From Stereum hirsutum FP-91666 SS1 (lineage: Eukaryota; Basidiomycota; Agaricomycetes; Russulales; Stereaceae): a DNA stretch of 64,000 bases. The notes beneath the pieces were generated by a model that was given only the letters and a program-made list of their open reading frames with translations, was not told where the DNA came from and ran no database searches. Position 1 is the stretch's first letter, and the number at the start of each line of letters is the position of its first letter. The stretch covers positions 1-64,000 of the forward strand of contig NW_006763147.1 of NCBI RefSeq assembly GCF_000264905.1, written 5' to 3'. The position numbers and the translations under genes were made by a program. Positions 1-10,025 of the stretch are shown in pieces.

Positions 1-2
1 GG

Positions 3-170
3 CCAACCGATAGCCAGCCCATCCAGTACAACGAGCAGTTGTTATCTCAAGTACTCACCAGGCTCGGTCGCGCTCAGTCCTCCTCTTCGTCTGCTTCGGC
101 ATCTGGGCCGTCCACTCAGCGTCGGTCGCCCACTCCACGCCCGGATAACGACGAGGACATGCAGCCTTGA
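3..170 (+). CDS. C-terminal tail of retrotransposon polyprotein (partial)
   Basis: An open frame runs from the window edge to TGA at 168-170. It starts with a polar, helix-prone stretch (QYNEQLLSQVLTRLGRAQ) and ends in a Ser/Pro/Arg-rich tail finishing in DNDEDMQP. It stops 36 bases before the LTR, the usual place for the end of a pol polyprotein. No catalytic motif lies in this fragment, so its assignment rests on position next to the polypurine tract and LTR. It might instead be a separate last ORF of the element. Confidence 0.6.
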   Translation, partial: PTDSQPIQYNEQLLSQVLTRLGRAQSSSSSASASGPSTQRRSPTPRPDNDEDMQP

Positions 171-206
171 TTTCGGTGGACCAGGGCCTGGTCCAGTGGG
201 GGAGGA

Positions 207-485
207 TGTAAGGCGACAGCCTTATACCTTAGCGGTACCGACGGGCGTTCCCGGGATAAGATAAGATGGGTGTGCTGGAAAGCGCATCCATCTATCTTGT
301 CTGACGTAATACTGTATAGTTGTGGCTGATGCGCGGGGGCTGGTGTTGGACCATCGAGCGTTCGGAGTAGTTAGCTTTATCTTGTACACCTTTACGCTTA
401 GTGAATCACTTTCCGTAGCCTCTGCAGGCTTACGGGTTCTGTTCTCTTACGAAGGACCTCAAGATAAACACCCCGACCTCTTACA
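207..485 (+). repeat. 3' long terminal repeat, 279 bp
   Basis: It begins TGTAAG and ends CTTACA, a perfect 6-bp inverted repeat with the TG...CA ends typical of LTRs. It is preceded directly by a polypurine tract. The inner edge is set by the tract and the outer edge by the return of hydrolase-gene similarity at 486. It shares the TGTAAG start with the TRIM LTRs at 5099 and 6169 but is otherwise a different sequence. Confidence 0.8.
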
Positions 486-1775
486 GAGCATGTGTGGGAT
501 GGAGAGGAAGGGATTTTCGAGGATTAGGGCATGGAGTTTGATTGGGATTGGGCGCGAGGGAAGGGAGGGAAGGGCTGGGGTGCAAGCGAACTTTTGGGTT
601 GGGTGAGGCTGGGGAGGGGGAGGAGACCGAGGAGGGCGAGAGGTAGAATGAGGCGCCGCGATCGAAGCCAACGTACAACAAGCGACGCTCGCGCCCAGAC
701 TATGTCCCCAGATCACAATATTATTCCTTGCCCCTTCTTCCCCGTCTGAGTTTGTCCACCGCTCAGTGGCGTATCGCAGGACGGCGGTGTAGTCTTCTAT
801 GAGGCCTTTTTGGGTCGGACCGGGACGGGGAAGGGCGCGTTGAATGACGTCTGGGAGGAACGATGAGAAGGGGAAGGAGAATGGAGGCGCAGTGGACATC
901 CAGTACGAGCGGGGTGCTACGGCGAGGATGATTGGCGCATGTGCATGAGAGTTTGAAGGGAAGGATGCGATGAGGGAATGACAGAGGGGGAGGCGGTGCA
1001 GGGGCGATCCGGCGTTGCCTTTATGCGTTTACAATCGTAAGTTCGTGGGAGACGGGATTGAGCGAGCGAAGGAAACGGATGTGAAGTGGTATTGATAGAT
1101 GAGAGAAACACACCCTGAAAATAGACAAGGTCTGTTTGCTCACTGTCTCCGTCTCCTGCATCACGGCTCGACCCATACGTCTCTCCCTCCTTCCTAACCA
1201 CAATCCCACTCAACATCCCGCCCTTCCCACTCGGAATGCTAACCTCCTCGACCTCCACGCCCCTCGGAGCCTGCACAACGTCACCCATTCCAGCATCCCC
1301 GTCCCTAACCTTGCGTATAGTACTCCCATCCTCACCGCCGTTAACGCCCATCGAGCGCCCACCCAACCTTTCCCCTCTCGCCCCAATAGGCGCATACCCC
1401 ATATATATAATCTTGCGTTGAAACAGGAATAACATGAGACATTTGTACGTCCATAGAGCGATGGGGAGTCCGAAAAGAATCGTCAAGAAGAGAGGGAGGG
1501 AGGGGGTGGTCGAAACGGTGTCGAAGGAGGGTGCGGAGAGGATGGATGTGGTGATGGAGGAGGCGGAGGGATCGGGAGGGAGGGAGGGGAGGGAGATGGG
1601 CCGACGGAGGGTGGGTCGGGAGGACGAGGAGCTGGGTTTGGTATTGTTATTAGAAAGGAAGAGGAGATGGAGGGTGCGACGCGGAGTTACTACTAGCGGA
1701 TGTGGATGCCATGATCGGTCGAGAATCAATAGAGCGCGAGTTCGCCACTGGTTTTTACATACGCTCCTCGGAGTA
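486..1775 (-). pseudogene. Broken duplicate of alpha/beta-hydrolase gene (main part)
   Basis: This is the minus-strand remnant of a membrane-anchored serine alpha/beta-hydrolase, closely similar to the intact gene at 19918-21799. Exon 1 (about 1114-1775) encodes a basic/Ser-Pro N-terminus, a hydrophobic segment near LPLFLTILFGLPIALW and the conserved QRKIIYMGYAPIGAR. An intron at 1019-1113 sits at the same point as in the intact gene. Exon 2 carries the nucleophile elbow GHSLGAS and ends at LENPFLSIPHM. The LTR retrotransposon then removes the part holding the acid and histidine of the triad. At the 5' side the first codons lie 12 kb away, beyond the Tnp2 transposon (14013-14047). The remaining exons have no internal stop and the splice sites look usable, so both breaks are probably fairly recent. 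An active enzyme cannot be made from this copy as it stands. Confidence 0.88.
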
Positions 1776-1797
1776 CACCGCCAGACCCCGCTTCCGA
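1776..1797 (+). repeat. Left terminal inverted repeat of the Tnp2 transposon
   Basis: It reads CACCGCCAGACCCCGCTTCC then GA. Against the inverted right end, 18 of the first 22 positions match, the shared core being CAC-GCC-GAC-C--CTTCCGA. It is preceded by TA. Confidence 0.75.
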
Positions 1798-2349
1798 CTT
1801 TTTCTGGACAGAGATTTCTGGGGAATTCTGGTCGAGCACGGCCAAAGAGTTCCGGACTGGCTTCCAAAGGTTTCCGGTATGGAAGGATTGGGGAAATCTT
1901 CCGGGAGATATCTAGAGGACTTCCCGCCAGCTCGGACCGAACAACACGGGAAAAACCAACGACAATTGCGTGCCCAATATGGAAGGTAGATGTCCCGCGC
2001 ACGACTTCGTTCCGTGCCACGCACTCCGACTTCCTTTCAGCTCGACTCTCGCTTCTCATATTTATCTGCTTTCTCCGTCCTGTACTGTCCAAATAAATGC
2101 GAAAATATATAGACGATAGTCTATCACTTGATTTCATTACTGTGAATTGCATGGCAGTCGAGCGGCCTCAGACAAAGCCCTCCAGGTCGCTCTGTGTGCA
2201 TTGAATGTGTCATGATGATCCCGACGAGAGATCCAATCGCGATCTCAGATCGCACATTGAACTGGCGCGGCTCTGCATTTGTGAGGGACAGACCAGACTT
2301 GCCTGTTCGAACTTGTTGGCGCTCCCGCTGTGTTCGCCTCTGGGACAAG
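1798..2349. other. Left subterminal region of the Tnp2 transposon
   Basis: No convincing gene. The first 130 bases repeat short TTTCCGG/TTCCGG/CTTCC motifs that also occur at the other end of the element and probably serve as transposase-binding repeats (inference). An AT-rich stretch around 2095-2112 could be part of the promoter of the first transposon gene. Confidence 0.5.
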
Positions 2350-3124
2350 ATGCCGTCCATACCACGCAAAAAGGCATGGTGCCTGCATGACTTTACTTTG
2401 GCAGATGAAGCACGCTCTGTTTACTTGCATGGTATCGCCAGCAAAGCTCTCCTCCTCACTTGGTCTTTCATTGTTCTCTTTCTCCTGCTTGTTCTGGCGA
2501 CATTGAATGCTTTCTGCTTTACTGGAATCTACGACAATCATCTCTTTGGTGGTCTTTGTCTTATTTTCATCCCCTTGGCAGAGTTAAGCATCATTTATTA
2601 CCTTGCAATGAGTACGTGCCCCTCCGTCTACTAATGTCATACGTCAATTTCTCTAAAATAAATTATCATTTAGGAATAGTATGGCTGGCTGCGTGTGAGG
2701 AGCCCGCTGACATTGTGAACCCACGAGCGAAATGGATTAATGTTCATGTTCGTGGGCACGGAAGGACTCTGAATCTCGGTATGCACGTCCTTCATCAGCT
2801 AAGTCTATGACTTATACAACCTCAAAATAGTACTACCCCCGGACGCAACTGTCGCATCGGTTTGGCTCGAAATTCGTCGCAGGCACGAGATCCATATGTT
2901 CAAGCGGTTCAGCTATTCGCTGTACCCCTCCTCGCAGCACCAGGCATCAAGTCTACGGGACCACCAGCGACTTGATCTTCTCGGTATCGGAAATGACTGC
3001 ACTCTCGAGTTGCGTCATCAGCCTCACGGTGGTTCCTCTCGTGCCTCTTCGGGTCCAAGCTGTACAAACGATACCACCAGTTTCAACAAAAAGACGGGTG
3101 AATTTTGCTCTCCACATCCACAAC
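2350..3124 (+). CDS. Transposon ORF, 5' part: membrane segments plus ubiquitin-like domain
   Basis: Three exons are supported (2350-2611, 2674 to about 2779, about 2830-3124). The first has two hydrophobic segments, around LTWSFIVLFLLLVLATL and GGLCLIFIPLAELSIIYYLA, so it may be membrane-bound. The next two encode an 80-residue stretch that resembles ubiquitin: NVHVRGHGRTLNLVLPPDAT, an IRRRHEI helix, RLDLLGIGNDCTLELRHQ, then a Gly-Gly. A Ser/Thr-rich tail follows. If the intron 3125-3184 is used, the frame continues directly into the zinc-finger/transposase exon at 3185, making one protein. Otherwise this is a separate gene. What the ubiquitin-like part does in transposition is unknown. ATG at 2350 is chosen as the last start before the membrane segments; starts from 2194 are also open. 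Confidence 0.55.
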
Positions 3125-5098
3125 GTACGTATTTTATCCTTGACTCAGCATAGGCGGCCCTCTGACGCATGATGAATGCCCTAGGTTGGCAACCACTTCC
3201 AGATGGCAAGCATTTCCGGTGCCTTGTCTGTAACGCTACTATGCACTATCAATATCTTGCAAAGCATGAAGACGAAAATCGTCGGCATCAGCAAGGCCTC
3301 AAGTACTGGACAGACCCAGGTAATCAAGATACAAACGACCCGAACATTTCAGCACAACAATCAAACTCAACGGACATACCTTCCAGAACGGACTCGTCGT
3401 CACGCCCTGTGATCAACACCGCACTCAATAACTTCATGAACGACTTCCGTGCCGGCCGTATGGACGCTGAAGCAACACCGTTACCAATGCCTCCTCCTTC
3501 CGATATCACACCTCCTCCACCCGGCATTGACTGGTCATCGTCAGCCTTCGATGATTTAACTTTTTCCCCGTCATTTGGCGAACAAGTCGTCCTGAATCTG
3601 GCCGAACGCTTCGCTCAGTACAACGTGGACGATGGAGCATTGGGAGTAGATTCGGATGATGATCTACAGGAGGATGAAGGAGACCGAGAAGAACACGATG
3701 ATGTACCACGTGCGTATCTATCTTATTGCTAGATATGACCCTAACTCACGAACATCCCTGACAGACCCGGACGGCATTGGGACCAACCGAACTACCCAGA
3801 AAGTGACGGTTGATCCTGACAGTCCTTGGTTCCCGTGGCCCGACAAAGAAGTGAGTATCAACTTCGGGTTCGACTCACTAACGCTTGTCAAATATCTCAT
3901 GACTCTCTGCTTTTCAGACTTGTGTTATTGATATTCTACGCCACGTACCACGCTCTGTGTTCTCTGATAAAGAGAACGCTATCATTCACTGGGCCCTTCT
4001 TTCCCTGGGCGTCAAAAATGTACCTTCCGAGCATCAAATGAAGGACGTTGGCGCGTTTATTCAGAAGCTCTGTGGTATACAGAGTATTCGCCACAAAGGA
4101 TCTCTCGGCCATGTTTACTATACTAATGACTTGGCAGCTATTCTCGCACAGGTGTGTCTCTTCTCGCCAGGTCTGAAGATCTTGGCTTGTACTGACGAGT
4201 CGAGATCTCAGGAGATGGCGAACCCAAACGTGCGTCCTCACCTCACCTTCCTCCCGGAAGATGCAGGAAAGCATCGATCTCAGGTGTGGCAAGGCAAGCA
4301 CTGGCTGCGCCATATGGACGCAGATCTTCTAACTCCCATGGTCCGCGAACACTCGCAAGACTTCTACATTCTTGAACCAGCACTTGCAATCGTCGGGTCA
4401 CAGAGTCGGGTCCTTATGCCTCATCGGTGGTTCACCCGTGGTAACGAGATCTGGGCACGCGCATGGATTATGGATGCACCATCCTCTCGCCCAGGTTGGG
4501 TCGTTCTCGAGCACCAAGACATTGAGCTTCCTCTGTCAAATTTCGTCGTCTCCTTCCCAGAGTTTGTCAAGACATATGAAGCTCGAAGGCTTTCCGATCC
4601 TCGCTCTATCCTTGGTATGTTTATTGTAGCACACATTCGCTGTTTGTCTGACACTGACCGCTCCTCTTTAGGTGTCCAACTTGAACCAGAGACGGTGGTC
4701 CAGTCTTGGAACAAAACTGACCCGATGCTTGGGAATCCATGGCGTAAAAAGGCTCACAACCATCGCGTACTCGCCCTTCCTCTATGGTTGTATTGTGACG
4801 ACACTTCGGGTAACCAGTCCAAAAAGTGGAACAAGCATAACTCATGGCTATTTACTCTTGGTGGGTTACCGCGACGCCTTCTCCACCAGGAGTATAGTGT
4901 ACACTTCCTCTCCACGTCCAACCTCGCACCGCCACTTGAGATGCTGGAAGGAATAGAGCAGCAGATAAGGTATGTGCACTTCATCGCTTTCGCTTTGCCC
5001 TTTGTCATTAAATATAGCCGAGTAGTGAATGCCAATCGAGTGGCATCTGGGTGTGGGATTGTGTTCTACAGGAGTCGGTGCTCATTATCCCATCGGTA

Positions 5099-5333
5099 TG
5101 TAAGCCTGGGCCACCGGTGCCACAGCTTACAGCGGAGTTCTCCGAGTTTTCGGACTCCGCTATCGTTCGTCTTCGTCGACTTCGCTTCGCGTCGTCCTCT
5201 CTCTAGTTTACCTTGTCACACCGTTTGTACACCCGTACCCGTAGAGTCTCTGTTCCAGGCAATACAGCGCGGTCCTCTCAAGCTTGGACCGAACCCCTCA
5301 GTGTTGTCAGCTCCCAGCCAGGGCAGGCTTCCA
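5099..5333 (+). repeat. TRIM 5' LTR, 235 bp
   Basis: Direct repeat of 6169-6403, preceded by target duplication CGGTA at 5094-5098. The ends TGTAAGCCTG and CAGGCTTCCA are near-perfect inverted copies. Confidence 0.92.
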
Positions 5334-6168
5334 CTTTTTTTTGATTTCGACTTCGCATTTTGCACCCTGCACTCTTTTGGCATCTTCCTAGGCTTGTCTC
5401 CACTTGGATCCTGGATTACCTTTCACCATCTCTATCACTCCAACTATCCTTCAGTCAACCCCTTGGCCTTGTATCATCCTGATCGCTCCTGATCACCCCT
5501 GATCACCCCTGATCATCCTGGATCACAGTCTTCACCAGGCTTCCTCAAGCATCCAACCAGCTCACCAGCTTCTACCCTCTCATTCAACCATCCCCTCTCT
5601 CACTGCATTCCCCTCATCTGTCCTCATGACCTTCATATAACATTGCCACATATCCAATATCCAGTGCATGTGTGCACGATGGACTCGGTAGGAATGGAAA
5701 TGGAGGCGACTGAGACAGCATAGTGGTGGGAGGGGGGGGAGAAGGTTGAATGCCGATGTTGTTCTAGGATTGGATGGGTGTTGGAGAGCTGAATCTATTG
5801 GGAAGGGGAGAGACATGGCTCTGTTTACTTGGACTGGTGAGAGATCATTGTTGAGGCTTCATTTGGTCTATTTTGCCATAGAACCTTCCTTCTCGTCGAT
5901 ATCGTTCCTTTCTTGCTTGTGGCTTTTTTGATGTTATGGCTTTCTGAGTTACCAAGTGATATCGTTTCGCCTATGCCCGGATAAGGTTTCTGGGCGGTTC
6001 CTTTTTGATTCATCTCATTCCTGTGTCCGTTTTTCCAGGTCTCTTTCCGTCCCTGAACCTTCTCTCCGTAATGTTGTTTATCAGTGTGATATGGTTTCAC
6101 ATTTGTACAGATAACGTTTCTGTACGGTACTCTTCGTTACGGTCTGAATTTTTTAGGGAGGGGGAGGG

Positions 6169-6403
6169 TGTAAGCCTGGGCCACCGGTGCCACAGCTTAC
6201 AGCGGAGTTCTCCGAGTTTTCGGACTCCGCTATCGTTCGTCTTCGTCGACTTCGCTTCGCGTCGTCCTCTCTCTAGTTTACCTTGTCACACCGTTTGTAC
6301 ACCCGTACCCGTAGAGTCTCTGTTCCAGGCAATACAGCGCGGTCCTCTCAAGCTTGGACCGAACCCCTCAGTGTTGTCAGCTCCCAGCCAGGGCAGGCTT
6401 CCA
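6169..6403 (+). repeat. TRIM 3' LTR, 235 bp
   Basis: Direct repeat of 5099-5333, directly preceded by the polypurine tract at 6155-6168 and followed by CGGTA (6404-6408). Confidence 0.92.
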
Positions 6404-9262
6404 CGGTACTCTCAATTCTTGGCGACAATCCGATGCAGAGCGAGATGGCATGTCACATTGGAATGAATGGGAAGATGTTTTGTAGGATGTGTACCGTTGA
6501 GGGCGATGATATTGATGAGGACGACACAAATGACCACCCAAGTCATCCCCACCCAAACCCGGATGGTTCTGCTTCGGAAGGCGAAGGAGCAGCTACCGAC
6601 TCTTCTGCTCAAACCAACAATGATATACCAAACCAGGCTGGACAACCGCCAAACAAGAAGAGAAAGAGGCGAACAAAGGGGAACGAGTCGATGCAGGAGA
6701 CGGTGGACAGGGTAACTCGCTTCATGCGTACACCGGTATGCATCTGTTTCAGTATTTTGTGCAGGTTTCAAGCTGACAAGTCGTCTTTCCATAGCTGCCA
6801 ATACATCAACGTACTCGTGCTAAAACGCTGCAAGAGCTTCGTGGACAGCTACAGACCGCTGAGAATGTTGGGGGTTTCACTGCCATCAAGAATCGACGAA
6901 CGAATACCGGAGTCAAGGACACTCACCTTGAGTTCTTTATGACTCAACTAACAGACATTTCTAAGAGTCGCAAAATCCCACGTAGCGAGAAGGAAGGACG
7001 AATCAACACTCTTCTTGCAAGTTTCCCAGATGACGACCACAAACTGAGCCCAGTGTGGCTCCTGAAAGGTTCGTCGCCTAGATACTCTAGTATGACTTCA
7101 GGGGTTGCTTATCGTACATGTGACATAGGCGTTGACCCTCATCGAGACACCCCCGTCGAAGTCCTTCATGTGATCCTGCTTGGATTTGTGAAGTACTTCT
7201 GGCGAGACGCCATTGCTCGTATATCTGCAACAGACAAGGAGATGCTGATTGCACGCCTCTCATCTTTCGACACCAGTGGCTTGGATATCTCTCCTTTATC
7301 AGGCCATACACTGGTGAAATATGCTGGTTCTTTAACGGGTCGAGACTTCCGGGCTATCGCACAAGCTGCACCATTTGTTCTTCATGAGCTGGGACTCCCC
7401 GACGAGAAGCTGAGAGCATGGGCGGCGTTGAGCGTTCTTGTTTCCCTTGTGTGGACTCCGGAAATTGACGATATCGAAACATACCTTGTGCGTTATTTTC
7501 AACACACAATCATGTGTTCATTTGCTCAATATCACTTAAAGCCTCTCCTCCGATCGTCCATCGACTACTTCCTCGACTGTACCTGTGCACTTACAATCCG
7601 GTGGTTCAATAAACCGAAATTTCACGTCGTTCTACACCTACCAGACCACATCAATAATCTAGGACCTGCCATGCTCTATGCTACCGAGGGTTTCGAATCG
7701 TTCAACGCGGTCATCCGGTCACATAGTATCCACAGCAATCGCCATGCACCTTCACGCGATATTGCACGCGCCATGGCACAATGTAGTCGTGTACGCCACC
7801 TGCTCAGTGGCGGATATTTTTTGGAGCGTGGGATTGACGATCACCGAGCTGGTCGACGCGGGTCGAAGGATACTCTCACTGAGGTGGCGGAGTCCGGTCG
7901 TTCACCATGGTTAGACCAATCCAAGGTGCCTTGGTCTGATCCTAGTCTATGGCGCAACATCGGGCCTAGCCCACGCAAGCTCCTGGACATCGACAACTTT
8001 GGTTCAAGAATCCTTCACTTAGACCGGTTCAATACCGATTTTGGTAGCAATCTGTACTCGAGGAATGAATCTGGTGCGTGACTTATTGCTGTATACCGCA
8101 ACCATGGAACTTAAGTAGTCTCATTACAATTCATATTTCTCAGGTTATTCTACGGGTTTTAGTGGGCCGAAGAAATGGGTTGCAACCAAGTGCAATACTG
8201 CTGCTGCATCTGGTGAAGCAGCTGTGAACACAATCTCCCGCCTTGTTGCTGCTACAACTGTCAGGCTGGCGACTTGGGTTACTGCCGTCAACGGCGATAG
8301 GGGTAAACTCGGGAGCTGGGTTCTATGGTGGGATACAGAGTCTGCTCATACCCCTACCCGCCCCAACCTAGGCCGTGTCGTCGAAATTGTTCAGATCCAG
8401 GAGCATTCCGATGCAGTGTTAGGACATTCTCAGCTTGTTGTAGTCGATGAAGCACGCATTGGTGATCCGCACGAGCTCTACAACATGCCGCAAGTGACGC
8501 TGCTTGGGAGGTTGAAGGCACTGGTGCCAAAGGTGCGCTAATTATTCTTGTTCTTTAATCTGTCTCAGCATTTGTGATGCTCAATATGGTTATTCATTCA
8601 TGATCTAATACTGGTACTTCTCACAGGATCTTCTTGGCACGATCAATGTGCAACACAACTGCCGAGACCTCAAATGTACCGTCACACGGACACGTCGAAC
8701 TTACCAAGAGAAGGAGTTGGCCACCAAACTCGCCGATGAGATCACGCACCAGCCTAGTCAAGACTACTTGCTCAACACTTCTCAGATGCGAAATTCCTCG
8801 TTGGTCCAATTCTTCCGAGCTCCCGCACCCACACTGGATCGTAGGAAGATCATCCTTGACTCCGTCAAAGTCGAGATTGATGCAGCAAAACAACGCAAAA
8901 AAGCCCCTCCTGCTCCCAAGTCACGAGCACAACCTGCAAACACTCAAAAGACACCCACAGCATCATCATCCTCTGCCATACGACCCATACATCCACATCC
9001 CGTGGCCTCTTCATCTAGGCGACTCGCCAACGAACCGCTCCATAATACCCCCTTCGATACGGACCATCACCCTTTGCCACTAGAACCAAATGTACCTCCG
9101 TATGTTTTACCACCTCCTATACTCGGACATTTGCACTCTCATCCACAGACTCAGCATATACAAAATACACCTGGTGCTTCAACCACATATACCTATCCTC
9201 AATTTCGTCAGTTTGTACCGTTCACTCCGTCATTATTTAATCCCCAGAACGGGAGACCATAG

Positions 9263-10025
9263 TTTATTACTATATGCATATACAAGCTTCCTCTAATGTA
9301 AGGGCATCAATGAGCATGGGCCACATATGACGCCACTTCCAAGCAGCTCACGCGTGAGCTGCATTCGCGTCTATCATTTCATATTCATGCTTGTGCAAAC
9401 AAGCACAATCTCTCTTATTCATGTTCGCTCGCTTCCTGTAACAACATCTTATCTTGTAACCTCTCGTACTACTTAGAATATATCCGCACCCAACACGGGC
9501 AAGGGGGTACCTTTCTCCAACCTTTCTCTCAGTACGAGCAAACCTCAAGATCGAGACCTACTGACCTCTAACATCAGACCAGGAAACAATTACCTATGAA
9601 AGGTTGGGTACATGTCAAATAGTGTACAAAGTTTCAAGGGAAACAGTCGACAGTAAGTGCTAGCAATAACTCAGACAAGGTGGAGATGGGAGGTGTAAGA
9701 AGCGTGGGAATGCTGCCTCACAGAGCCATGGAACAAATGTAAAATTGAAACCAAGGTACCACACCTATTCTAGAATAAATGTAGTTAGAAAACATATATA
9801 TGTAGATGCAATATGTACTTTCTTTAACCCAAGCTATACGATACATGAGCTGGAGCATTTTCGGGGGGATTATTGGGAGAGGGTTTCAGCGGAAGGCTTC
9901 CCGCCAGATGCCGAGGCTCCACGTGGCTGCGCTTGCCTTTCGTGCATACCGCTGGACCGGCCCGGTTCACAGTGCAAATCAGGCCTGATTTGCCACCTCT
10001 GTGCTTTCTGCTCAAGACACTTGAA
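9263..10025. other. Spacer between the two transposon genes
   Basis: I see no supported gene here. Short open frames on both strands lack recognisable content. The region should hold the terminator of the transposase gene and the promoter of the second transposon gene. Confidence 0.5.

Larger units (their letters stand above)
1..485 (+). mobile_element. 3' end of an LTR retrotransposon
   Basis: This is the 3' end of an LTR retrotransposon that starts outside the window. In order it shows the tail of a reading frame ending at 168-170, a purine-rich tract (GTGGGGGAGGA, 196-206) that fits the plus-strand primer, and an LTR at 207-485 with TGTAAG/CTTACA ends. The element stops exactly where similarity to a hydrolase gene begins: position 486 aligns with 20536. 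It is therefore inserted in the duplicated hydrolase copy and separates that copy from its 3' end. The target duplication should be GAGCA (486-490), but the other side is outside the window. Whether it is Gypsy or Copia cannot be decided from this much. Confidence 0.82.
5099..6403 (+). mobile_element. Non-coding LTR element (TRIM-like), 1305 bp
   Basis: Two 235-bp direct repeats (5099-5333 and 6169-6403) that look identical base for base flank an 835-bp internal region. Both repeats start TGTAAGCCTG and end CAGGCTTCCA, an imperfect terminal inverted repeat with TG...CA ends. The target duplication is CGGTA (5094-5098 and 6404-6408). A polypurine tract AGGGAGGGGGAGGG (6155-6168) adjoins the second LTR. 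The internal region has no long ORF and no gag or pol motif, so it must move with enzymes from another element. No clear tRNA primer-binding site follows the first LTR, which is followed by a T-run. Identical LTRs imply a recent insertion. Confidence 0.92.
3169..9262 (+). pseudogene. Tnp2-type transposase, interrupted by a TRIM
   Basis: This multi-exon transposase gene has introns near 3712-3764, 3850-3917, 4151-4211, 4615-4671, 4971-5030, 6736-6794, 7066-7129, 7489-7540, 8074-8143 and 8532-8626. It begins with a zinc-finger-like CLVC...H...H near residues 19-40. A Pro/acidic linker and the large Tnp2-like body follow, with motifs such as PWFPWPDKE, RPHLTFLPEDAG, RWFTRGNEIWARAW, GDNPMQSEMACH, FCRMC, VDPHRDTPVEVLHVILLGFV and KPKFHVVLHLPDHI. 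A basic, Pro/Ser-rich tail ends at 9262. The family catalyses cut-and-paste transposition of CACTA-like elements. The reading frame is open except that an exon is split at 5098/6404 by a 1305-bp LTR element, right after IIPSV; one CGGTA copy and an in-frame exon remain. It is probably non-functional unless the insert is removed from the RNA. Confidence 0.85.

Noticed and set aside
917..2152. 411-codon minus-strand frame read as one gene
   Set aside because: It runs from the hydrolase copy into the transposon end and through an intron. The exon/intron structure and the transposon boundary at 1775/1776 explain it better.
3957..5492. 511-codon plus-strand frame ending in the TRIM
   Set aside because: It reads through introns and into the 5' LTR; only parts are real transposase exons.
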